Made by a program: the position numbers and the translations under genes. DNA of 27,976 nucleotides from an uncultured Rickettsiales bacterium (GTDB taxonomy: Bacteria > Pseudomonadota > Alphaproteobacteria > Rs-D84): assembly GCA_900550565.1 (NCBI GenBank), contig URSG01000011.1:1-27976 (forward strand), in the 5' to 3' direction. Each line of letters starts with the position of its first letter. The first letter of the stretch is position 1. Positions 22,886 to 27,976 of the stretch are shown here, piece after piece. The notes beneath the pieces were generated by a model that ran no database searches, had not been told where the DNA came from, and saw only the letters and a program-made list of their open reading frames with translations.

Positions 22886-24649
22886 CTATTTTACAATATC
22901 GTGGAATATTTCGGCCGGAATTGTGCCACCTGTGACCTTAGACGACATAGGGGTAAAGTCGTCATTTCCAACCCAAACACCAATCACCCAATCAGATGTT
23001 GCGCCCACAAACCACGCGTCGCGGTTGTCATTACTGGTCCCGGTTTTGCCCCCCAACACCCCGTCTGCGTTTGCGCGACGCCCTGTGCCACGCACAACAA
23101 CATCAGACAACAATTCCGTCATATATTCAACTGTCTGGGGTTGCAATACCTGTAATGCATCGGACGGATTGCGTTCATACAACGTATTGCCACGTGGGTC
23201 AGTTATCTTTGTAATAGAATACGGACGCACCGACGCACCATCGTTCCAAATAACCGCGTAAATCGTTGTTAAATCTATCAGCGACATTTCAGACGCCCCC
23301 AATACCGTTGAATATTCGCGCCGTAATTTTGTCCCAACCCCCAGACGCGACGCCATATCCAGAACAGAATCAATCCCGTATGTTTCTGTCAATTTCAGTG
23401 GCACAGAATTCACACTTTTTGCAAATGCAGTTGCCAATGTTATATCGCCATAATAACGCGCATTGTAATTTTTCGGATTATAATCGCCGATTGCAAACGG
23501 GGAATCATTGACGTATGTTTCAGGCGTCATATCGTGTTCCAGCGCAACCAGATAAACGACCGGTTTGAACGCACTGCCCGGTTGGCGCATTGTTGTTGCG
23601 CGGTTAAACTGACTGGTCTGGTAATCAGTGCCGCCAACCATTGCGCGCAACGCCCCAGATGATGTCATCGCAACAACTGCGCCCTGGTATAAATCAACGT
23701 GCGATGGTAAAATCGCGGCAACACGTTCCTGTAAATTTCGGTCCAGCGTAGTGTGCACAACCAAATCAGAATCCATCACACCAATACGCGAGTGAACTTC
23801 GTCCAAGACATAATCTGTCCAATAACGATATATGTTTGTATCAGGTGCCGGTGTCGCAGGCCCCATTTCGCGTGCGGCGGCACGCGCATCGTCCAGCGTG
23901 ACGTATCCCTGGCGAACCATTTCTTGTAAAACAACGCGCGCACGTTTGATATTGCGTTCTGGATTTATCAATGGGCTGTATGACGTTGGTGCCTTTAACA
24001 TCGCGGCAATTTGCGCGGACTGCGCCAGCGTCATTTTATCCGCCGGCGTTTGGAACATAACGCGCGCCGCCGCATCAATGCCACGCATACCCCCAACCAG
24101 GGACACGCGGTTCATATATAAATCCAAGACCTGGTTTTTATCAAAACGATTTTCCAGCCAGTATGACAGTATTAATTCCTGAACCTTGCGCGAGATTTTC
24201 TTTTCCCGGGACAAGAATATGTTTTTCGCCGTCTGTTGCGTGATTGACGAACCGCCGGCGGCAAACCGACCGTGAACGGCATTTGAAATCATTGCACGTG
24301 TAATCCCACGCACGTCAATCGGGCCGTGTTCAAAAAAGCGTTTATCTTCTATGGCGACAATCGCCTGCCATACGTGTGGGGGCAACGTGTCAACCGACAC
24401 AGGCGTTCCCATAATGCGCCCTGCACTGCGTATTTCATTGCCATTTTTATCCAAGAATATCACCGCCGCCGGACGCGTTTCGTGCAAAATTGCGTCCAAT
24501 GACGGCATCTGTAAAAAGATGACCGCAACATACGTCGCCACCGCCACCATACACAACAGCCCCAGATTTATCAGCCAAACAAACAATCGCCAACGCCAAC
24601 TGGGGCGCGGTTTTTCCGGTGTTATATCTGTATTTTTTGCACGTGGCAC
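22886..24649 (-). CDS. Class A penicillin-binding protein (bifunctional PBP1-type)
   Basis: 587 aa from GTG 24649, chosen because GGAG lies 7 nt upstream; an open frame extends to 24844 but crosses the promoter. One TM anchor (about 20-46). Glycosyltransferase 51 motifs: EDKRFFEHG (from Glu101), GGSSITQQTAKN, and KVQELILSYWLE. Transpeptidase motifs: SAFK (Ser359-Lys362), SVN (412-414), KTGTS (from Lys535). It both polymerises and cross-links peptidoglycan. It is shorter than E. coli PBP1A and lacks the OB insertion, resembling compact alphaproteobacterial or PBP1C-like forms. Divergent from the barrel gene at 24756. Confidence 0.93.
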   Translation of the reverse strand: MPRAKNTDITPEKPRPSWRWRLFVWLINLGLLCMVAVATYVAVIFLQMPSLDAILHETRPAAVIFLDKNGNEIRSAGRIMGTPVSVDTLPPHVWQAIVAIEDKRFFEHGPIDVRGITRAMISNAVHGRFAAGGSSITQQTAKNIFLSREKKISRKVQELILSYWLENRFDKNQVLDLYMNRVSLVGGMRGIDAAARVMFQTPADKMTLAQSAQIAAMLKAPTSYSPLINPERNIKRARVVLQEMVRQGYVTLDDARAAAREMGPATPAPDTNIYRYWTDYVLDEVHSRIGVMDSDLVVHTTLDRNLQERVAAILPSHVDLYQGAVVAMTSSGALRAMVGGTDYQTSQFNRATTMRQPGSAFKPVVYLVALEHDMTPETYVNDSPFAIGDYNPKNYNARYYGDITLATAFAKSVNSVPLKLTETYGIDSVLDMASRLGVGTKLRREYSTVLGASEMSLIDLTTIYAVIWNDGASVRPYSITKITDPRGNTLYERNPSDALQVLQPQTVEYMTELLSDVVVRGTGRRANADGVLGGKTGTSNDNRDAWFVGATSDWVIGVWVGNDDFTPMSSKVTGGTIPAEIFHDIVK

Positions 24650-24674
24650 AATTTTTCTCCAAATCCTTGGCGTA

Positions 24675-24683
24675 ATTATATCA
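24675..24683 (-). promoter_or_regulatory. Extended -10 promoter of the PBP gene
   Basis: Minus strand TGATATAAT (-10 at 24675-24680) about 25 bp before GTG 24649, leaving a short leader with GGAG. The -35 is not convincing. Confidence 0.55.
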
Positions 24684-24691
24684 TAAACAAC

Positions 24692-24721
24692 TTGCGTTTT
24701 ACCAGGTTTTAAAACTATAAT
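24692..24721 (+). promoter_or_regulatory. Promoter of the barrel gene
   Basis: TTGCGT (24692-24697), 18 bp, perfect TATAAT (24716-24721); the leader carries GGGGA before ATG 24756. Confidence 0.65.
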
Positions 24722-24755
24722 TCCAGACGTGAATTTAACACTGGGGAAAAAGAAT

Positions 24756-25481
24756 ATGAAAAAATTATCTGTATGGATTTTGGCCGCTGTTTTCACCGCA
24801 CCTGTGGCCGCCGAACCAATGTATGGATCATCTGATGAATACAATGATTATCCTGCCGAAGAAATTGCACCAATCGCCATTGATACGCCCAGCGCAACAT
24901 ATAACAACACTGTGACAACGTCGCCGTCGCGTGGCACGCGTGATAATTATGTTGGATTTCGTCTGCATAAAAACGCACATCTGGCGATGAAATACGATGT
25001 CAATCACGGATACACAACCCATAAAACCAAAGAAAACGCCGGAATCAGTTTAAATGTCGGCAATCGCCTGACCGAATATGTCAAGATTGAATTTGAAACG
25101 GGCTATACAGGGGCAAAATTTACCAAATATGACACGCGTCACGATTATGACCTGTGGTCAAATATGTTAAACGTATATATGTACAAAAACTTTGGCGGTG
25201 CGGTTGAACCGTATGCTGGATTGGGCGTCGGGCTGACTGGTATCTGGGGCGAAATATCCCGGGCGGCACCACATCTGACAGATTCAACATTGGCATTATC
25301 AGCCCAGGCTATGTTTGGTGTGAACTTTGCATTAAATGACCGCGTTGACTTAAATTTGGGTGCCAAATATATCAGATACGGCCGTGTTAAATTTGAGGCG
25401 CATAATACCGAATATGCAAACACGCGAATTGACGCAACCGAATTCTTTGTCGGCGCAGCGTATAAATTTGACGTAAAATAA
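24756..25481 (+). CDS. Opacity-like outer-membrane beta-barrel protein
   Basis: 241 aa from ATG 24756, with GGGGA 8 nt upstream. Signal peptide MKKLSVWILAAVFTAPVAA-E. After a low-complexity linker rich in Ser/Thr/Pro (about 30-60), the barrel starts near NYVGFRLHKNAHLAMKY and continues with strands such as NAGISLNVGNRLTEYVKIEFETGY, EPYAGLGVGLTGIW, FGVNFALNDRVDLNLGAKYIRYG and a final EFFVGAAYKFDVK. Layout matches the OMP_b-brl/OmpA-like eight-stranded class. The last strand ends FDVK instead of a terminal aromatic residue. Ligand unknown. A shared terminator separates it from ligA. Confidence 0.82.
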   Translation: MKKLSVWILAAVFTAPVAAEPMYGSSDEYNDYPAEEIAPIAIDTPSATYNNTVTTSPSRGTRDNYVGFRLHKNAHLAMKYDVNHGYTTHKTKENAGISLNVGNRLTEYVKIEFETGYTGAKFTKYDTRHDYDLWSNMLNVYMYKNFGGAVEPYAGLGVGLTGIWGEISRAAPHLTDSTLALSAQAMFGVNFALNDRVDLNLGAKYIRYGRVKFEAHNTEYANTRIDATEFFVGAAYKFDVK

Positions 25482-25506
25482 AAAATGCCCACACGGGCAT
25501 TTTTAT
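25482..25506. terminator. Bidirectional terminator between barrel gene and ligA
   Basis: AAAATGCCC-ACAC-GGGCATTTT hairpin (25482-25503), overlapping the ligA stop codon. Confidence 0.9.
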
Positions 25507-27509
25507 TTTTCAGAATCAATCAGTTTTTCTAAATCGTGTTCGTCCCAAACAGTAATCCCCAGTTCATTTGCACGCGTCAATTTAGACCCGGCGTCTGCGC
25601 CAGCCAGAACGATGTCGGTTTTGGCAGAAACACTGCCCTGGACACGCGCGCCCAGGCGTTCCAAAATTTCACGCGCGGCGTCACGTGTATAGTTTGCCAA
25701 TGTCCCCGTCAAAACGATTTTTTTACCAGCGACCGGACTGTCCGCTGGGGCGACCGGTGCGGTCGTTTCACGCACACGGATTTGCGCCAACAATTCGTCC
25801 AATGCGCGCGCATTGTGGGAATCTGCGAAAAACGATACGATTTCGTCGGCCATCACATCGCCAATGCCGTCAACCTGTTTTAATTTCCAGGCCGGCGCAT
25901 TGCGAATTGCGTCCAGCGTTCCAAATTCCCGTGCCAGGATTTTTGACGTCACCTCGCCCACTTCGGGAACACCGATAGCAAACAAGAAACGGTGTAAATC
26001 AATATCGCGCGCACGTTCAATCGCTGCCGACAAATTCGCAACTGATTTATCGCCAAACCCGTCCAGATTTTTTATCGCGTCGCCGTGGCGTGAAACCAGC
26101 GTAAATATGTCCGCCGGCGTTGAAATCCAACCACGTGAAACAAACAATTCCAACTGGCGCGTCCCCAGGCCGTCTATGTCAAACCCCTTGCGCGAAACAA
26201 AGTGTTCCAGTTCGCCGATGCGCTGTGCCGGACACCCCAGCGTATTTACACAGCGACGCGCAACCTGGCCAGATTCTTGAACAACTGCGCCACCACAGAC
26301 CGGGCAAACATTTGGGAAAATAAATTCACGTGCCGCCGCCCCAGATTCAGCCACCCCGACAATTTGTGGAATTACGTCGCCAGCACGCTGGACAATTATT
26401 TTGTCCCCGATTTTAACCCCCAGGCGCGCAATTTCATCGGCATTATGCAACGTTGCACGCGACACCAGAACGCCACCGATATTGATTGGTTCCAGTTCGG
26501 CCACCGGGGTCAATACCCCCGTGCGCCCGACCTGGATTGTAATATCGCGCAACGCGGTTATTGCACGCGCGGCCGGGAATTTATAGGCAACCTCCCACCG
26601 GGGGCTGTTGGCGCGCGCGCCCATTTTTTCTTGTAATGCGACATCGTCCACCTTTAACACCAGGCCATCAATATCAAACGGAATTTCATCACGTATCAGC
26701 ATTACGTGATTATACACATCTTGGATTTCAGCCAGTGTATTTGCGTGATGCGCCCACGGGCGTGTAGTTTTGAATCCCCACGATTCCAATTTATCAAAAT
26801 ATTCGCTTTGCCGGTGCCAGGTGCGCGCCGACAAATCCCCATAGGTGTATCCAAATGCCGACAGACGACGCGTCGCCGTTATTGCCGGATTCAGTTGTCG
26901 CAACGAGCCAGCCGCCGCATTTCGCGGATTTGCAAAAACCTTGTCCCCTTTGGCGGTGGCCATCGCGTTCAGCGCGATAAAATCAGCGCGACTCATATAA
27001 ACCTCGCCCCGGACTTCTATGACGTCGGGATAATCGCCCGACAGCGTTTGTGGTATATCCGGGATTGTTCGCAGGTTTTCCGTTATGTCTTCGCCCAAGA
27101 CCCCACTGCCCCGTGTCAGGCCACGAACCAGGCGACCGTGTTCATATCGCGCTGCGAACGACACGCCGTCAACCTTTAATTCAATAAACAGATTTTTGTC
27201 CGCCAGTTTTTCAAACCAATCTGCGACATCGCCCACATTAAACACATCAGATATAGACAACATCGGCACCGCGTGCGGAAACGATTTGAACCCAGCCGCC
27301 ACCGCCGCCCCAACGTGCGTGGACGCGCCGTTTTTCGCCAATTCTGGGTATTCAGATTCAATCGCCAGCGCACGCGATTTTGCCGCGTCGTATGTCGCGT
27401 CATCAACCACAGGCGCATCGTTTTGATGATACGCAATGTCCCATTCGTTCAGTTTTTTCAGTAAATCTGCGTGTTCGGACAATATAAATAAATCAGGTGT
27501 CTTGCTCAT
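25503..27509 (-). CDS. ligA: NAD+-dependent DNA ligase
   Basis: 668 aa, normal length. Adenylation Lys112 in ELKVDGVS, with VRGEVYM, NPRNAAAGSLRQ and the SPRWEVAYKFPA block in the nucleotidyltransferase domain. The OB fold carries QVGRTGVLTPVAEL; a four-Cys zinc finger follows (CPVCGG ... C ... CPAQ). Next come helix-hairpin-helix repeats (LDGFGDKSVANL, IGVPEVGEVTSKIL, VDGIGDVMADEIV) and a C-terminal BRCT domain (VAGKKIVLTGTL). It seals nicks during replication and repair. ATG 27509 is 6 nt from a TATAAT with no Shine-Dalgarno. Confidence 0.97.
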   Translation of the reverse strand: MSKTPDLFILSEHADLLKKLNEWDIAYHQNDAPVVDDATYDAAKSRALAIESEYPELAKNGASTHVGAAVAAGFKSFPHAVPMLSISDVFNVGDVADWFEKLADKNLFIELKVDGVSFAARYEHGRLVRGLTRGSGVLGEDITENLRTIPDIPQTLSGDYPDVIEVRGEVYMSRADFIALNAMATAKGDKVFANPRNAAAGSLRQLNPAITATRRLSAFGYTYGDLSARTWHRQSEYFDKLESWGFKTTRPWAHHANTLAEIQDVYNHVMLIRDEIPFDIDGLVLKVDDVALQEKMGARANSPRWEVAYKFPAARAITALRDITIQVGRTGVLTPVAELEPINIGGVLVSRATLHNADEIARLGVKIGDKIIVQRAGDVIPQIVGVAESGAAAREFIFPNVCPVCGGAVVQESGQVARRCVNTLGCPAQRIGELEHFVSRKGFDIDGLGTRQLELFVSRGWISTPADIFTLVSRHGDAIKNLDGFGDKSVANLSAAIERARDIDLHRFLFAIGVPEVGEVTSKILAREFGTLDAIRNAPAWKLKQVDGIGDVMADEIVSFFADSHNARALDELLAQIRVRETTAPVAPADSPVAGKKIVLTGTLANYTRDAAREILERLGARVQGSVSAKTDIVLAGADAGSKLTRANELGITVWDEHDLEKLIDSEK

Positions 27510-27515
27510 ACCCCG

Positions 27516-27544
27516 ATTATAGAAAAAACGCCAATTTCGTGCAA
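27516..27544 (-). promoter_or_regulatory. Leaderless promoter of ligA
   Basis: Minus strand: TTGCAC (27539-27544), 17 bp, perfect TATAAT (27516-27521), 6 bp, ATG 27509. Confidence 0.7.
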
Positions 27545-27569
27545 CGGAAATTTAGCCCCCAGAACGCAA

Positions 27570-27597
27570 AATCCGCCCCAAACCGTGGCGGATTATT
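27570..27597 (-). terminator. Candidate terminator after the stand-alone HTH gene
   Basis: Stem AATCCGCC/GGCGGATT (27570-27577 with 27587-27594), 9-nt loop. On the minus strand it is followed only by TTTTGCG, so the T tract is weak. Confidence 0.5.
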
Positions 27598-27598
27598 T

Positions 27599-27832
27599 TC
27601 ATTTCTGTGGAAAGAATTTTGCGAATTCGGTCCAATCTGTTTTTGTTGCGTTCAAAATTTTGACCAACGTTCCAACCGACATCCAATACCGACGACCGTT
27701 TGGGCCTGTGCGCTTGCTCTTGTTCAGGGCCGTTATATCAATTCCGCTGATACGCGCCATATGCGAACACGAAATCTGACGCGCAGCCGCCAAATTATCA
27801 ATCGCCGCCCAGAACATTGTATTGTCTATCAT
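27599..27832 (-). CDS. Stand-alone S24-repressor-type HTH protein
   Basis: 77 aa. The pattern FWAAIDNLAAARQISCSHMARISGID-TALNKSKR, then GRRYWMSVGTLVKILNATKTDWTEFAKFF matches the N-terminal HTH domain that precedes the S24/LexA-like peptidase in a common alphaproteobacterial regulator family. Here the protein stops right after the HTH, without the peptidase/dimerisation half. A strong GGAGGGAAC site precedes ATG 27832, and a TATAAT (minus strand 27842-27847) is 9 nt upstream. Could be a natural stand-alone regulator or the remnant of a truncated one; no S24 remnant is seen between its stop and ligA. Confidence 0.75.
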   Translation of the reverse strand: MIDNTMFWAAIDNLAAARQISCSHMARISGIDITALNKSKRTGPNGRRYWMSVGTLVKILNATKTDWTEFAKFFPQK

Positions 27833-27976
27833 GTTCCCTCCATTATAAATAATTCGTTATACACATTGCTTTTATTGTTATGTATTCTAATTATGATTGA
27901 ATTCTTATAAAAATTCAATTACTTTTTTACGCGATTCTGAAAAATAAAAAAACGCCCAATATTCGCGTCAATGCGA
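27833..27976. other. AT-rich right edge with an inverted repeat, no gene seen
   Basis: ATTGAATT/AATTCAAT (27896-27903 with 27912-27919) followed by a run of T on the plus strand could be a terminator for an unseen or past gene, or a binding site. The last 30 bases look like the edge of another intergenic hairpin cut by the window. Confidence 0.4.

Noticed and set aside
24650..24844. 65-residue N-terminal extension of the class A PBP
   Set aside because: It crosses both divergent promoters and overlaps the start of the barrel gene; the GTG at 24649 has a proper GGAG site.
27923..27976. Terminator at the right edge
   Set aside because: A-rich run followed by CGCCC looks like half a hairpin, but the other arm is not inside the window.
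1..27976. Alternative genetic code (TGA recoding)
   Set aside because: TGA terminates several complete genes (for example the barrel at 3054, the small HTH gene and the ComM-like gene) at the expected protein ends.

Overview
The window reads as a compact stretch of an alphaproteobacterial chromosome of moderate GC. This rests on the tilS-ftsH overlap, the lepB-rnc pair, a groES-groEL operon whose GroEL has a Gly/Met tail, and a C-terminal HTH of the family that fronts alphaproteobacterial S24 repressors. TGA, TAA and TAG all end genes, so the genetic code is standard. No species can be named. Gene density is very high, with many 0-30 bp gaps or overlaps, and most convergent pairs share one hairpin terminator.

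Layout: 1-2.9 kb holds the 3' part of an RlpA-like gene, an Smr-domain gene, htpX and a thymidine kinase with an unusual P-loop, then tRNA-Arg(ACG). 3.0-4.4 kb is the least ordinary part: an outer-membrane barrel gene, a structured RNA of about 170 nt with its own promoter and terminator, a 63-aa HTH gene, an octamer repeat array and a 130-bp element with 32-bp perfect inverted repeats. 4.4-7.6 kb carries groES-groEL facing an HIT gene overlapping a DUF167 gene, and a LOG-family gene. 7.6-11.2 kb is the overlapping operon tilS-ftsH-MBL hydrolase, convergent with prmC. prmC and an M23 peptidase gene diverge from a 21-bp gap. 13.2-16.1 kb holds a GNAT gene, a lipoprotein alpha/beta hydrolase, a membrane-anchored bactofilin-like protein and a small membrane protein. 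16.1-18.0 kb is lepB-rnc-secG. 18.1-20.0 kb is a ComM-like ATPase gene and a four-helix-bundle (S23-type) gene sitting inside inverted octamer arrays. 20.1-27.5 kb holds two more barrel genes, an MsbA-like ABC exporter, a class A PBP and ligA. A stand-alone HTH gene lies near the right edge.

The gene content is mostly cell-envelope biogenesis (RlpA, M23, PBP, LepB, SecG, ABC exporter, barrels), protein quality control (HtpX, FtsH, GroESL) and RNA/DNA housekeeping. The strongest cross-cutting signal is regulatory. At least seven genes have a sigma70-like -10 box ending only 6-7 nt before the ATG and no Shine-Dalgarno, which implies leaderless mRNAs. One pair (prmC and the M23 gene) appears to share a single palindromic -10 box. 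The other notable items are the structured RNA at 3758-3928, the repeat-flanked four-helix-bundle cassette, and substitutions at key residues in RlpA, thymidine kinase and FtsH.
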